Assembly: GCF_009834545.1 (NCBI RefSeq)
Contig: NZ_CP019427.1
Coordinates: 889,001 to 953,000, forward strand
Direction of reading: 5' to 3'
DNA length: 64,000 nt
From: Pseudomonas sp. S04
Lineage (GTDB): Bacteria; Pseudomonadota; Gammaproteobacteria; Pseudomonadales; Pseudomonadaceae
Position numbers and translations under genes: made by a program. Under the pieces are notes generated by a model. It made no database searches and was not told the origin of the DNA. It saw only the letters and a program-made list of their open reading frames with translations. Of the stretch, positions 1-9,618 are shown one piece after another. Every line of letters begins with the position of its first letter. Position 1 is the stretch's first letter.

Positions 1-324
1 GAAGTTCAGCGCACTGCGTTCACCGGTCAGTAGCGAACGGGCCGGGCCTTCGAGATGAAACAACGGTTGATTGGGGTTCACCCGCTCACCGTCGCGCACC
101 TGCCAGTGCACCGCGACGCGCGGGTCCAGTTGCCGAAACACGGCATCGACCCATGCGGTGCCACTGATGACGGCCGCGTCACGGGTAATGATGGTGGCTT
201 TGGCCAGGCGCTCGGCCGGGATCAGTTGTGCAGTGATGTCGCCGCTACCGATGTCTTCCAGCAGCGCACGGCGCACATTGGCTTCGATTTCGGCAGTCAG
301 GTCGGCGAGGCGTAGATTCGGCAT
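1..324 (-). CDS. nadC: Nicotinate-nucleotide pyrophosphorylase, N-terminal 108 residues (cut by window edge)
   Basis: Quinolinate phosphoribosyltransferase makes nicotinate mononucleotide from quinolinate and PRPP in de novo NAD synthesis, in the cytoplasm. The reverse strand opens with [20 protein letters not shown] and continues through [17 protein letters not shown] and [11 protein letters not shown], the characteristic N-terminal domain; the catalytic barrel lies beyond base 1. The start is the ATG complementary to 322-324. It is divergent from ampD, the order known in pseudomonads. The identity is firm from family-specific motifs; only the C-terminal part is unseen. Confidence 0.93.
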   Translation of the reverse strand, partial: MPNLRLADLTAEIEANVRRALLEDIGSGDITAQLIPAERLAKATIITRDAAVISGTAWVDAVFRQLDPRVAVHWQVRDGERVNPNQPLFHLEGPARSLLTGERSALNF

Positions 325-351
325 AACGGGCTCCACAAACAAAGTGTCACG

Positions 352-381
352 ATTATAGGGCCATGCCGGGAGTGAACCCAA
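352..381 (-). promoter_or_regulatory. Probable sigma-70 promoter of nadC
   Basis: On the reverse strand there is a perfect TATAAT (complement of 352-357) preceded by TTGGGT (complement of 376-381) with an 18-base spacer, about 28 bases upstream of the nadC start. The -10 is convincing and the -35 is weak. The rest of 325-504, between nadC and ampD, shows nothing else I can name. Confidence 0.5.
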
Positions 382-504
382 GATCACAAATGCCTGGCCG
401 GGGCATTACGCCGCAGACAGCGCCTCAATCGCGGCAAGTGATCGCACCCGTGGGGTGATCGCGGCATACTGGAGCCTGTCAAAGCCGTTGTTGAAGGAAC
501 CTGT

Positions 505-1065
505 ATGCAGCTGGACCCCGCGAGTGGTTGGTTTGAAGGTGTGCGTCATTGCCCGTCACCCAACTTCAATGCGCGCCCCTCGGGCGAAATTTCCCTGCTG
601 GTGATCCACAACATCAGCCTGCCGCCGGCGCAGTTTGCCACGGGCAAGGTGCAGGAGTTTTTCCAGAACCGCCTGGATGTCACCGAACATCCCTATTTTG
701 CAGGGATCGCCCACCTGCGCGTGTCTGCGCATTTCCTGATCGAACGTGACGGCAGCGTCACCCAGTTTGTCTCTTGTCTTGAGCGGGCCTGGCACGCGGG
801 TGTTTCGCTGTTCGAGGGGCGCGAAGGTTGTAATGATTTTTCCCTGGGCATCGAGCTGGAGGGCACCGATGATCTGCCGTTCACCGACACCCAGTACCAG
901 GCGCTGACAGCCTTGACCCTGCAGTTGCAGGGCGCGTTTGCGGCGATCTCCACTGAACGTATCCAGGGCCACAGCGATATCGCGCCTGGACGCAAGACTG
1001 ATCCGGGGCCGGCGTTCGACTGGACGCGTTACCGCGACGCCCTGGCACAAGGGGAAGGACAATGA
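505..1065 (+). CDS. ampD: 1,6-anhydro-N-acetylmuramyl-L-alanine amidase AmpD
   Basis: A cytosolic zinc amidase of peptidoglycan recycling that removes the stem peptide from 1,6-anhydroMurNAc-peptides; its loss derepresses ampC beta-lactamase in organisms that have AmpR. The 186-residue product has the usual family length. The zinc ligands are visible as H35 (LVIHNISLP), H156 and D166 (GHSDIAPGRKTDPGPAFDW), with K164 in the same loop. There is no signal peptide, so this is the cytoplasmic AmpD rather than the lipoprotein AmiD. It overlaps ampE by ATGA, indicating translational coupling. Confidence 0.96.
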   Translation: MQLDPASGWFEGVRHCPSPNFNARPSGEISLLVIHNISLPPAQFATGKVQEFFQNRLDVTEHPYFAGIAHLRVSAHFLIERDGSVTQFVSCLERAWHAGVSLFEGREGCNDFSLGIELEGTDDLPFTDTQYQALTALTLQLQGAFAAISTERIQGHSDIAPGRKTDPGPAFDWTRYRDALAQGEGQ

Positions 1066-1898
1066 GTTTTGTGGTGTTACTGCTGGCCGTATGGATCGAG
1101 AAGTTTTCGGCACTGCGCCACCGGGTACAACGCGACAGCGGTTGGCTGCGCGAGTTGGCCAAGCTTGAAAGCCATCCCCGGCTGAGCCGCCAACCCTGGC
1201 TGGTGCTGGCCCTGCTGGTGTTGTTGCCGGTGGCCTTGCTTGGCTTGCTGTTGCTGGTGCTGGAGCCGGTCGCCTATGGCCTGTTGGCCTTGCCGGTGCA
1301 TTTGCTGGTGGTGATCTACAGCCTGGGCCGGGGCGACATTCTGGGCGAGCTGGGGCCGTTTCGCGATGCCTGGCGCCGCGAAGACCTGCAAGCAGCCGCC
1401 CATGTCGCCCAGCGTGACCTGGGGATTTGTGCCGACAGCGGTGAGCAGTTGCTGCAACTGGTGCAAGCCCGCTTGTTGTGGCAGGCCTACCAGAGCTTTT
1501 TTGCGGTGATTTTCTGGTATTTCCTGCTCGGTCCGGTCGCGGCCTTGAGTTATCGCTTGCTGGCCCTGGCGGCCGAGCACAGCAAGCAGCCGGCACTGGC
1601 CGAGCGTGCGGCGCAGTTGCGCCATGCCTTCGACTGGTTGCCGGTGCGCCTGCTGGCAGCGAGTTTTGCCCTGGTGGGCAACTTTGTCGCGGTCAGCCGG
1701 GTGATGCTGCATGAATTGCTCAACTGGAACATCAGCGCCGCGCAGTTGATCGAGAAAACCGGCAAGGTCGCGGGTGAAATCCCGGCACCCGTAGCGGGCC
1801 CCGAAGGCATCAACAGCCTGGACCAATTGTGGGAATTGCTGCTGCGCGCAGCCGTGGTCTGGTACGCCGGGTTCGCCCTCTGGACCGTCCTGCTCTAA
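1062..1898 (+). CDS. ampE: AmpE, inner-membrane regulatory protein of the ampDE operon
   Basis: AmpE is an inner-membrane protein of the CobD/CbiB-like superfamily, encoded with ampD and implicated in beta-lactamase induction signalling; its biochemical activity is unresolved. The 278-residue product has hydrophobic segments near residues 45-67 and 68-88, around 145-170, and at the extreme C-terminus (VVWYAGFALWTVLL). Its ATG sits inside the ampD stop codon (ATGA at 1062-1065), so the two are one operon. Order and length match the pseudomonad ampDE pair. Confidence 0.92.
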   Translation: MSFVVLLLAVWIEKFSALRHRVQRDSGWLRELAKLESHPRLSRQPWLVLALLVLLPVALLGLLLLVLEPVAYGLLALPVHLLVVIYSLGRGDILGELGPFRDAWRREDLQAAAHVAQRDLGICADSGEQLLQLVQARLLWQAYQSFFAVIFWYFLLGPVAALSYRLLALAAEHSKQPALAERAAQLRHAFDWLPVRLLAASFALVGNFVAVSRVMLHELLNWNISAAQLIEKTGKVAGEIPAPVAGPEGINSLDQLWELLLRAAVVWYAGFALWTVLL

Positions 1899-2078
1899 TT
1901 CGATCCCGCAGGCTGCGTCCGATCGCAAAGCGGTCGCCAACCCAGTCTGCGGCTCGTTAACCTTAAGTTACAAAAACTCCTGCCGATTTAAGCTATACAG
2001 AAGCAGCGCGCCGTAGTGGCTATCTGCTTTCTTTGCGTGCCTGCCGATAAAAATAAGAAATGAAAAGGGGGACTTCTT

Positions 2079-4109
2079 GTGAAGAGTTTGCTCTATCCCG
2101 CCGTGGCACTGATGAATCGCCTGAGCTTCGGCATGAAGTTCAGCCTGATCAGTGTGCTGTTCCTGCTGCCGATGCTGGTGACCAACTTCTACCTGGTGCG
2201 CGACTCCTATCGCGAATTCCAGGGCACCCGCATTGAATTGCAGAGTCTCGACCTGCTGGGCAGTGGCCTGGCTCTGCGGCGCGACCTGGAGACCCTGAAC
2301 AACCTGGTGCAGATCAACTCGACCCTGGGGCAGTCCGGCAAGGCTGGCGATATCGAAACGAAAATCAGCGCCCTGGAGCAACAGGTGCTGGCCCGCCTGC
2401 AGGGCCTGAGCGCCATGAGCGACAACCCGGAGCGCGTCAGCGTGTTCGAGGCCAAGCGCGATGAAATGCTTGCCGCGTTCAAGGCCCAGCAGACGGAAAA
2501 GTCCCTGCAGAGCAAAAGCGCGATGATCGCCAAGCTGCTGGGCAACGCGCAGATCTTTGGTCAGATCATCAGCAGCCAGGCGGGCCTTAGCCGCGACAAC
2601 CAGAGCGATATCCGCCAACTGAGTGAACTGCTGACCACCGTCACCCCACGCATTACCCAGATCCTCGGCGACGGTCGGGCCATGGGCGCATTTTCCCTGG
2701 GGCAGGGGTTCCTCAATTCGGCATCCTCCACCCGCTTCGATGAGCTGCTGGCGCAGATGGAAAAGCTCCAGGCCGAGTACGCCCTCAAGCTGCAGGATGC
2801 GCTGGGCGCCAGCAATGCCGCGCGTGAGGTGCTGGAGCCGGCAGCTACTGCCAGCCAGGCCACGCTCAAGCAAGCCAGCGAGCTGTTCGAAGAGCAAGTG
2901 GTGATGGCCGATACCCTCGATGCGCCCTGGCAGGGATTCTACGACCAGGTCAGCGCCCTGATGCAACAGACCTATCAACTCAACGACGCGACCCTGAGCT
3001 TTCTCGGCGTGCAGTTGCAGCAACGCCTGGAACAGAACCGCACGCACATGATCCTGCAGGCCGTGGCCCTGTCGGTGGTGTTCGTGCTGATTTTCTACCT
3101 CTACGGCGGTTTCTACGTTTCCACGCGCACCACCCTCAAGCGCCTCGGGGCGGTGATGGACAAAGTCGCCGCAGGCGACATGACGGTCACCTTCACCGCG
3201 CACAGCCGCGACGAGTTGGGGGAGCTGGGCAAGGTGTTCAACGCCACCGTGGCAAAAATTCACGACCTGATCCAGCTGGTGGGGCAAACCGTCAACGAAG
3301 TCGAGCGTCAGGCCGGCCAAGTGGAGACGGTCTCGGCCCGCAGCAATCAGGCAGTGGCCGGGCAGCGCTCGCAGATCGAGCAGGTGGCCACGGCGATGAA
3401 CCAGATGTCAGCCACCGCCCAGGAAGTCGCCCGCAGTGCCGCGACAGCGGTGAACAGCGCGCAAAGTGTCAACGACGAAACCATCAGTGGCCGTGGGCTG
3501 GTGGAGTCCCAGCAGGGCAGCATTGCGCAACTGGCCCATGAGATCGACGCGTCGGTGCTGGTGATCAACCAGTTGGCGAGTGACAGCCAATCCATCAGTC
3601 GGGTGCTGGAAGTGATCAAGAGCATCGCCGAGCAGACCAACCTGCTGGCCCTCAATGCGGCCATCGAGGCCGCTCGTGCCGGGGAGCAGGGGCGTGGGTT
3701 CGCGGTGGTGGCCGATGAGGTGCGCACCCTGGCCAAGCGTACCCAGCAATCGACCGAAGAAATCGAGCAGATGATCGCCAGGTTGCACAGTGGCGTGGGC
3801 GCGGCGGTCAAGGCCATGGGGATCAGTCACCAGATGGCCAGTGGCACGGTGGGGCAGTCGGACAAGGTGCAGAAGGCCCTGGCCAACATCCTCGGGGCGG
3901 TGGGCATGATTGTCGATCAGAACCAGCAGATTGCCGCGGCGGTCGAGCAGCAGACGGCGGTGGCCCACGATATCGACCGCAACATCGTCGAGATCAACCG
4001 CGCCGGCGAGCGCACCGCCGAAGGAGCGCACCAGACCGAGGACGCCAGCCGTGCGTTGTCGGCCCAGGTGGTGCAGTTGAAACATCTGATCAGTGCCTTT
4101 CGCGTGTGA
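2079..4109 (+). CDS. Methyl-accepting chemotaxis protein with a long periplasmic helical sensor
   Basis: A transmembrane chemoreceptor that signals to CheW/CheA. In order: TM1 at about residues 21-41, a periplasmic ligand-binding region of about 280 residues that looks mostly helical, TM2 at about 324-345, a HAMP linker at about 346-400, and the cytoplasmic coiled-coil signalling domain. The highly conserved hairpin tip ([20 protein letters not shown]) is near residues 517-536. The GTG start is supported by an AAGGGGGA ribosome-binding site 6 bases upstream. There is no C-terminal CheR-tethering pentapeptide. It lies beside ampE, as PA4520 does in P. aeruginosa. The ligand cannot be inferred from sequence. 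Confidence 0.93.
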   Translation: MKSLLYPAVALMNRLSFGMKFSLISVLFLLPMLVTNFYLVRDSYREFQGTRIELQSLDLLGSGLALRRDLETLNNLVQINSTLGQSGKAGDIETKISALEQQVLARLQGLSAMSDNPERVSVFEAKRDEMLAAFKAQQTEKSLQSKSAMIAKLLGNAQIFGQIISSQAGLSRDNQSDIRQLSELLTTVTPRITQILGDGRAMGAFSLGQGFLNSASSTRFDELLAQMEKLQAEYALKLQDALGASNAAREVLEPAATASQATLKQASELFEEQVVMADTLDAPWQGFYDQVSALMQQTYQLNDATLSFLGVQLQQRLEQNRTHMILQAVALSVVFVLIFYLYGGFYVSTRTTLKRLGAVMDKVAAGDMTVTFTAHSRDELGELGKVFNATVAKIHDLIQLVGQTVNEVERQAGQVETVSARSNQAVAGQRSQIEQVATAMNQMSATAQEVARSAATAVNSAQSVNDETISGRGLVESQQGSIAQLAHEIDASVLVINQLASDSQSISRVLEVIKSIAEQTNLLALNAAIEAARAGEQGRGFAVVADEVRTLAKRTQQSTEEIEQMIARLHSGVGAAVKAMGISHQMASGTVGQSDKVQKALANILGAVGMIVDQNQQIAAAVEQQTAVAHDIDRNIVEINRAGERTAEGAHQTEDASRALSAQVVQLKHLISAFRV

Positions 4110-4286
4110 TGCTCAGCGTCAGGCCGACTGGGGCGGCCTGACTTCGAATGCTCTGTAGTACAAGTTCCTTCCGCCTGTGGCTTCGGTCCGAAACCAATGT
4201 GCGCCTGCGGTTTTCGTCTTCAATAAACAGAGGTTCGCGCGCCTACTGGCACCCGCGAATGTGCCACTGCCTCGAGGATCAAACTC

Positions 4287-4673
4287 ATGACGGCCACCTC
4301 CCAGGGAATCACCGGGCAATGCGTTCATTGCCAGGTCACCCTGATGCTCAAGCCCTGGCAACTGAATGCCATGGCGATCAACGAGACGTTTACCTGTCAT
4401 CACTGCCAGAAAAGCCTGCAGCTCAGCGGTCCTGCCGAGCTCAAGCGCCTCAAGGCCCTGGATTCCCTGACCATGCTGCGCGCGAGTCTACGGGTGATGA
4501 TCGCCAGCGCCTTGTTGGTGGCCCTGGTGATGGAATGGCTGGGGCTGTTGACGGGAATCGAGCAACTGAATGTGTCGCTACTGGCGCTGTTCATCTACTT
4601 CGTGGCGATGCGTTATGCGCGGCAACGGCAACACCTGAAGTTGGTGCTGCAGGCCGCCAGGGCACACGCTTAG
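4287..4673 (+). CDS. Small zinc-ribbon membrane protein of unknown function
   Basis: A 128-residue protein with two CxxC knuckles, QCVHC at residues 11-15 and TCHHC near residues 36-40, which together could form a zinc ribbon. Two hydrophobic segments follow (VMIASALLVALVMEWLGLL and LLALFIYFVAM), so it is probably a bitopic or hairpin membrane protein with a cytoplasmic N-terminal metal site. It stands alone between the chemoreceptor and the convergent tatD-like gene, almost touching the latter's stop (4673 and 4678). I do not recognise a named family and cannot give a function. Coding bias and the ordered domains argue that it is real. Confidence 0.75.
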   Translation: MTATSQGITGQCVHCQVTLMLKPWQLNAMAINETFTCHHCQKSLQLSGPAELKRLKALDSLTMLRASLRVMIASALLVALVMEWLGLLTGIEQLNVSLLALFIYFVAMRYARQRQHLKLVLQAARAHA

Positions 4674-4677
4674 CCGG

Positions 4678-5454
4678 TTACCAGTTGAAAAGTTGGCAGA
4701 CATTGGCGGTGCTGGCCGCGGCCAGTTGTTCGGGGCTGATGGCCATGATTGCGGCCAGCGCCGCGCAAATCGCAGGCAAGTGAGCCGGGCTATTGCGTTG
4801 GCCGGGGTACATGGCGGGCGCCATGTCCGGCGAATCGGTTTCCAGTACCACCGAATCCAGCGGCAACCCGGCGATCACCTTGTGCATGCGCAGGGCTTGT
4901 GGCCAGGTGGCGGCCCCGCCCAGGCCGAGCTTGAAGCCGAGCTTCAGGTATTCGCGGGCCTCTTCCCGGCTGCCGGCAAAGGCATGGATGATCCCGCCGC
5001 GGGGTAACTTGAAGCGCTTCAAGGTGGCGATGACCGCAGCGTGACTACGGCGCACGTGCAGCAGCGCCGGTAGCGCAAAATCCCTGGCCAGTTGCAGTTG
5101 TGCTTCAAACAGCACTTGCTGGCGCTGGCGATCCAGGCTTGGGAGAAAAAAATCCAGGCCAATCTCGCCCACTGCGCACAGTTGCCGATGACCGGCGAGG
5201 CGGGTCAGCCAGTCCGCCAGTTCGTTGAGGTCGGTGGGACGATGCTGATCGAGATAGACCGGGTGCAGGCCGAATGCGGCGTGCAGGTCCGGGTCACTTT
5301 GCACCAGGTCCCAGACGCGCTGCCAATTAGCCTGGTACACCCCCAGCACCACCATGCGCTTGACCCCCAGCGCACGGCTTTGCGTGAGCAGCGCCTGGCG
5401 GTCGGCGTCGAAGTCGGCAAAGTCCAGATGGGTGTGGCTGTCGATCAGCTCCAC
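4678..5454 (-). CDS. TatD-family metal-dependent hydrolase
   Basis: TatD-family enzymes are cytoplasmic metal-dependent amidohydrolase-fold nucleases; some act as 3'-5' DNA exonucleases. The 258-residue product keeps the metal-site residues: H7 and H9 (DSHTHLDF), E97 (VGEIGLDFF), H133 (LLHVRRSH), H157 (IIHAFAG) and D207 (LETDSP). The start is GTG (complement of 5452-5454) with AGGA about 8 bases upstream. It lies 3 bases downstream of the cra stop and is therefore in the same transcript. Its substrate is unknown, and the pairing with a sugar regulator may be incidental. Confidence 0.9.
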   Translation of the reverse strand: MELIDSHTHLDFADFDADRQALLTQSRALGVKRMVVLGVYQANWQRVWDLVQSDPDLHAAFGLHPVYLDQHRPTDLNELADWLTRLAGHRQLCAVGEIGLDFFLPSLDRQRQQVLFEAQLQLARDFALPALLHVRRSHAAVIATLKRFKLPRGGIIHAFAGSREEAREYLKLGFKLGLGGAATWPQALRMHKVIAGLPLDSVVLETDSPDMAPAMYPGQRNSPAHLPAICAALAAIMAISPEQLAAASTANVCQLFNW

Positions 5455-5457
5455 GGC

Positions 5458-6453
5458 TCAGTCCTGATGAATACGCTGCTTGAAAGTTCGCGCGATGGCC
5501 TGGACGCCGGGTTGGTAGTGGGCTTCCTCGATGGCCGCGAGGGCCAGTTGCAGGGCCTTTTCGGCAATCAGTTGATGCTGCTGCGCCATGGCGTTGACCG
5601 GCAGGGGCAGGAAGTCCAGCAACTGGGTGTCACCAAAGGTGCCCAGGCGCAGCGGGCGGCTTTTCAGCGGGAAGTCATGCAGGGCATCAAACACGCCTTG
5701 CAGCAGGACGTAGGAGGTGGTCACCAGTGCATCCGGCAAATGCCCGAGGCGTTGCAGCAACTCTTCCATCAACTGCCGGCCGCCATCACGGCTGAACGAC
5801 TCGCTGTGCTCGATCAGCACCTGGCCCTGGAAGTCGACCAGCGCCTGTTTGAATCCGGCGGCACGCTCCTGGCTGATGCTCAGTTCGGGCCGTGCGCCGA
5901 TCAGCACGATCTGCCGGGGCGCCGGTGTCAGCAGGCTGCGGGTGAGCTGCAGACTGGCTTCGCGATCATCGCTGATCACCGAGCAGAAATGCTCTGGCTC
6001 CATGACCCGGTCGATGGCAATGATCGGTAAACCCTTGGCCTGCAACTGGCGATAGCTGTCGTCGCTGGCCGGCAGGCAACTGGCGACAAACAGCGCATCA
6101 CAGCGGCGTGCGCGAAACAGCTGGAGCAACTGGCGCTCGCTGTCCGGGGCGTCGTCGGAGCTGGCAATCAGCAACTGGTAGCCACGGGCCCGCGCGCCTT
6201 GCTCCAGGAGCTTGGCGATGCGTGCATAACTGGGGTTTTCCAGGTCCGGCAGAATGAAACCCAGGGTGCGGGTATGCCGACTGCGCAACCCGGCCGCTTG
6301 CGGATTGGGGGTGAAGCCGTGCTGTTCGACCACCGCGCGCACGCGCTCGACGGTGGCACTGCTGATGCGCTGCTGTTCGGCCTTGCCATTGATGACGTAG
6401 CTGGCGGTGGTCACGGACACACCGGCGAGCTGGGCGATATCACTGAGTTTCAA
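5458..6453 (-). CDS. cra: Catabolite repressor/activator Cra (FruR), LacI family
   Basis: In pseudomonads this cytoplasmic regulator represses fruBKA and is released by fructose-1-phosphate. The product is 331 residues: an N-terminal LacI helix-turn-helix (LSDIAQLAGVSVTTASYVIN, residues 3-22), a hinge helix around NPQAAGLRSRHTRTLGF, and a periplasmic-binding-protein-like core. I chose the TTG start (complement of 6451-6453), which gives the family length and places the helix-turn-helix at residue 3. AAGGAA lies 9 bases upstream of it. The reading frame stays open to 6558, but that extension would be atypical. It is divergent from the operon it controls. Confidence 0.93.
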   Translation of the reverse strand: MKLSDIAQLAGVSVTTASYVINGKAEQQRISSATVERVRAVVEQHGFTPNPQAAGLRSRHTRTLGFILPDLENPSYARIAKLLEQGARARGYQLLIASSDDAPDSERQLLQLFRARRCDALFVASCLPASDDSYRQLQAKGLPIIAIDRVMEPEHFCSVISDDREASLQLTRSLLTPAPRQIVLIGARPELSISQERAAGFKQALVDFQGQVLIEHSESFSRDGGRQLMEELLQRLGHLPDALVTTSYVLLQGVFDALHDFPLKSRPLRLGTFGDTQLLDFLPLPVNAMAQQHQLIAEKALQLALAAIEEAHYQPGVQAIARTFKQRIHQD

Positions 6454-6756
6454 CTCGGGAGTTCCTTGTTTTTTCGAGCGTGCCCCGACATTTTCGCCAA
6501 TCCTACCTGAATAAGGCAGCCGACCAATGTCGCACGCAACCGACCGGTTGGACTTCAAGCCTGAGAGATTATCGAGTAACGTGCCATCTAATCTAGATTA
6601 AACGTTTCAGCAGGCGTATTTTCTGCACTATTGACTCTTTTGTCCGGTCTGCCGCGTAACTGCCAAACAATGCCCTGAAAAAGTGCACGGATAAAAGCCT
6701 AAGCTGATTCATTCAAAACAATACCTGGTGCCCCAAGGCGCCAAAAAGGAGAACCG
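6454..6756. promoter_or_regulatory. Divergent cra / fruBKA regulatory region
   Basis: This 303-base gap separates the two divergent transcripts and carries the promoters of both. The one element I can define is the Cra operator at 6598-6609. The A+T-rich bases around it (ATCTAGATTAAACG) are a plausible place for the fruB promoter. No small gene is evident. Confidence 0.7.
6598..6609 (+). promoter_or_regulatory. Cra (FruR) operator upstream of fruB
   Basis: The sequence TTAAACGTTTCA is identical to the Cra/FruR operator I recall as defined for P. putida KT2440 in front of fruB. It is nearly palindromic around ACGT. It sits 147 bases upstream of the fruB start, in the cra-fruB intergenic region. 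Confidence 0.85.
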
Positions 6757-9618
6757 ATGCTCGAGCTCACCATAGAGCAGATATCCATGGCCCAGAGCGC
6801 TGTGGATAAAGCCGCTGCATTGCACCTGCTGGCCGACAAACTGGTCGCCGATGGCCTGGTAGCCGAGGGTTACCTCAGCGGGTTGCAGGCGCGAGAAGCC
6901 CAGGGCTCGACCTTTCTCGGTCAAGGTATTGCCATCCCCCACGGCACCCCGGATACCCGCGAGCTGGTGCACACCACCGGCGTGCGCCTGTTGCAGTTCC
7001 CTGAAGGCGTGGACTGGGGCGATGGGCAGATCGTGTACCTGGCGATCGGTATTGCGGCCAAGTCCGATGAGCACCTGCGCCTGCTGCAATTGCTCACCCG
7101 CGCCCTCGGCGAAACCGACCTGGGCCAGGCCCTGCGCCGCGCCAGTAGCGCCGAAGCGTTGCTCAAACTGCTGCAGGGGGCGCCGCAGGAACTGGCGCTG
7201 GATGCGCAGATGATCGGCCTGGGCGTGTCCGCCGACGACTTTGAAGAACTGGTATGGCGCGGCGCGCGCTTGTTGCGCCAGGCCGACTGCGTGAGCAACG
7301 GCTTCTCGGCGGTCTTGCAACAGGTCGAGGCGTTGCCGCTGGGCGACGGGCTGTGGTGGTTGCACAGTGAGCAAACGGTCAAGCGTCCGGGCCTGGCGTT
7401 TGTCACCCCGGACAAGCCGATTCGTTACCTGGGCCAACCGCTGAGCGGGCTGTTTTGCCTGGCCAGCCTCGGCGAGGCCCACCAGGCCTTGCTGGAACGC
7501 TTGTGCGCGTTGCTGATTGAAGGTCGTGGCCACGAGTTGGGCCGCGCTACCAGCCGGCGCGCGGTGCTGGAAGTGCTGGGCGGCGAGCTGCCGGCCGATT
7601 GGCCGAGCGCCCGGATCGCCCTGGCCAACGCCCACGGCCTGCATGCCCGCCCGGCGAAGATCCTGGCGCAGTTGGCGAAAAGTTTTGAGGGTGAGATTCG
7701 CGTGCGCATCGTCGATGGCCAGGACAGTGCCGTCTCGGTGAAAAGCCTGAGCAAGTTGCTGAGCCTGGGTGCCCGTCGTGGCCAGGTGCTGGAACTGATC
7801 GCCGAGCCGAGCATTGCCAGCGACGCGCTGCCGGCCTTGTTGGCGGCGATCGAAGAGGGCCTGGGTGAAGAGGTTGAACCTTTGCCCGCCATCAGCGCAC
7901 AGCCGCCAGTCATCGCCGATATCACCACGGTGCTGGTCGCACCGGCTTCCGGCAGCCTGATCCAGGCGATCGCCGCCGCCCCCGGAATCGCCATCGGTCC
8001 TGCCCATATCCAGGTCCAGCAAACCATCGAATACCCGTTGCGCGGCGAGTCCACGGCGACAGAGCGCGAGCGTCTGCACGCCGCCCTGGCCGAGGTGCGC
8101 CGCGACATCGAAGGCCTGATCCAGCGCAGCAAGGCCAAGGCCATTCGCGAGATTTTCATTACCCATCAGGAAATGCTCGACGACCCGGAGCTGACGGACG
8201 AAGTCGATACGCGTCTGAAGCAGGGCGAAAGCGCCGAAGCGGCCTGGATGGCCGTGATCGAGGCTGCGGCCCGGCAGCAGGAGTCGTTGCAGGATGCCTT
8301 GCTCGCCGAGCGGGCCGCGGACTTGCGCGACATCGGGCGCCGGGTGCTGGCGCAACTGTGTGGCATCCCGACCCCAAGCGAGCCAGAGCAACCCTACATC
8401 CTGGTAATGGATGAAGTCGGTCCCTCGGATGTGGCCCGCCTGGACCCTGCCCGCGTGGCCGGCATTCTCACCGCCCGTGGTGGCGCCACCGCCCACAGCG
8501 CCATTGTCGCCCGTGCACTGGGAATCCCGGCGCTGGTCGGTGCCGGCGCGGCGGTGTTGCTGCTGGCCCCGGGCACACCGTTGCTGCTCGATGGCCAGCG
8601 TGGGCGATTGCATGTCGACGCCGATGCCGCAACCTTGCAGCGCGCCAGCCAGGAGCGCGATACCCGCGAGCAACGCCTCAAGGCTGCCGCCGAACAACGC
8701 CATCAACCGGCACTGACCCGCGACGGGCATGCCGTGGAAGTGTTCGCCAACATTGGCGAAAGCTCCGGAGTGGCCAGTGCGGTGGAGCAGGGCGCCGAAG
8801 GTATCGGCTTGCTGCGCACCGAACTGATTTTCATGGCCCACCCGCAAGCCCCTGATGAAGCCACCCAGGAAGCCGAATACCGGCGGGTGCTCGATGGTTT
8901 GGGCGCACGTCCGCTGGTGGTACGAACCCTCGATGTCGGCGGTGACAAGCCGCTGCCTTACTGGCCGATCGCCAAGGAAGAAAACCCCTTCCTCGGCGTG
9001 CGCGGCATTCGCCTGACTCTGCAGCGTCCGCAAATCATGGAGGGGCAGTTGCGCGCCTTGTTGCGCGCCGCCGACAACCGCCCGCTGCGGATCATGTTCC
9101 CCATGGTCGGCAGCGTCGACGAGTGGCGGCAGGCGCGGGACATGACGGAGCGCCTGCGCCTGGAAATCCCGGTAGCCGACCTGCAACTGGGGATCATGAT
9201 CGAGGTGCCGTCGGCTGCGTTGCTGGCGCCGGTCCTGGCCCGCGAAGTCGACTTCTTCAGCATCGGCACCAACGACCTGACCCAATACACCCTGGCCATC
9301 GACCGCGGTCACCCGACCTTGTCGGCTCAGGCTGATGGCCTGCACCCGGCGGTCCTGCAACTGATCGACATCACCGTGCGTGCCGCCCATGCCCATGGCA
9401 AATGGGTGGGGGTGTGCGGCGAGCTGGCGGCGGATCCCCTGGCGGTACCGGTGCTGGTCGGCCTGGGGGTGGACGAATTGAGCGTCGGCGCGCGCAGCAT
9501 CGCCGAGGTCAAGGCGCGGGTGCGTGAACTGAGCCTGGCGCAGGTACAACAATTGGCCCAACAGGCATTGGCCGTGGGCAGCGCACAGCAAGTGCGCGAA
9601 TTAGTGGAGACGCTGTAA
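6757..9618 (+). CDS. fruB: Fructose PTS multiphosphoryl transfer protein (EIIA-HPr-EI fusion)
   Basis: This soluble protein carries the whole phosphorelay from phosphoenolpyruvate to the membrane permease FruA. The 953 residues contain three domains in order: EIIA-Fru with phospho-acceptor H62 (AIPHGTPDTR), HPr with H296 (AHGLHARPAK) near residues 285-370, and enzyme I with H580 (GGATAHSAIVAR). The PEP-binding barrel follows, with GIGLLRTELIFM and FFSIGTNDLTQYTLA. A good AAAAAGGAG ribosome-binding site precedes the ATG. The stop overlaps the fruK start (TAATG), so the genes are coupled. This fused architecture is standard for pseudomonad fructose uptake. Confidence 0.97.
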   Translation: MLELTIEQISMAQSAVDKAAALHLLADKLVADGLVAEGYLSGLQAREAQGSTFLGQGIAIPHGTPDTRELVHTTGVRLLQFPEGVDWGDGQIVYLAIGIAAKSDEHLRLLQLLTRALGETDLGQALRRASSAEALLKLLQGAPQELALDAQMIGLGVSADDFEELVWRGARLLRQADCVSNGFSAVLQQVEALPLGDGLWWLHSEQTVKRPGLAFVTPDKPIRYLGQPLSGLFCLASLGEAHQALLERLCALLIEGRGHELGRATSRRAVLEVLGGELPADWPSARIALANAHGLHARPAKILAQLAKSFEGEIRVRIVDGQDSAVSVKSLSKLLSLGARRGQVLELIAEPSIASDALPALLAAIEEGLGEEVEPLPAISAQPPVIADITTVLVAPASGSLIQAIAAAPGIAIGPAHIQVQQTIEYPLRGESTATERERLHAALAEVRRDIEGLIQRSKAKAIREIFITHQEMLDDPELTDEVDTRLKQGESAEAAWMAVIEAAARQQESLQDALLAERAADLRDIGRRVLAQLCGIPTPSEPEQPYILVMDEVGPSDVARLDPARVAGILTARGGATAHSAIVARALGIPALVGAGAAVLLLAPGTPLLLDGQRGRLHVDADAATLQRASQERDTREQRLKAAAEQRHQPALTRDGHAVEVFANIGESSGVASAVEQGAEGIGLLRTELIFMAHPQAPDEATQEAEYRRVLDGLGARPLVVRTLDVGGDKPLPYWPIAKEENPFLGVRGIRLTLQRPQIMEGQLRALLRAADNRPLRIMFPMVGSVDEWRQARDMTERLRLEIPVADLQLGIMIEVPSAALLAPVLAREVDFFSIGTNDLTQYTLAIDRGHPTLSAQADGLHPAVLQLIDITVRAAHAHGKWVGVCGELAADPLAVPVLVGLGVDELSVGARSIAEVKARVRELSLAQVQQLAQQALAVGSAQQVRELVETL

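Noticed and set aside
6709..9591. 960-codon open frame on the reverse strand opposite fruB
   Set aside because: Antisense shadow of a GC-rich gene; its translation is low-complexity Q/H/R/G with no family, while the forward frame has all PTS motifs. The same applies to the long reverse frames opposite the chemoreceptor (1968-3320), prfC (31311-32936) and garD (54570-56321).
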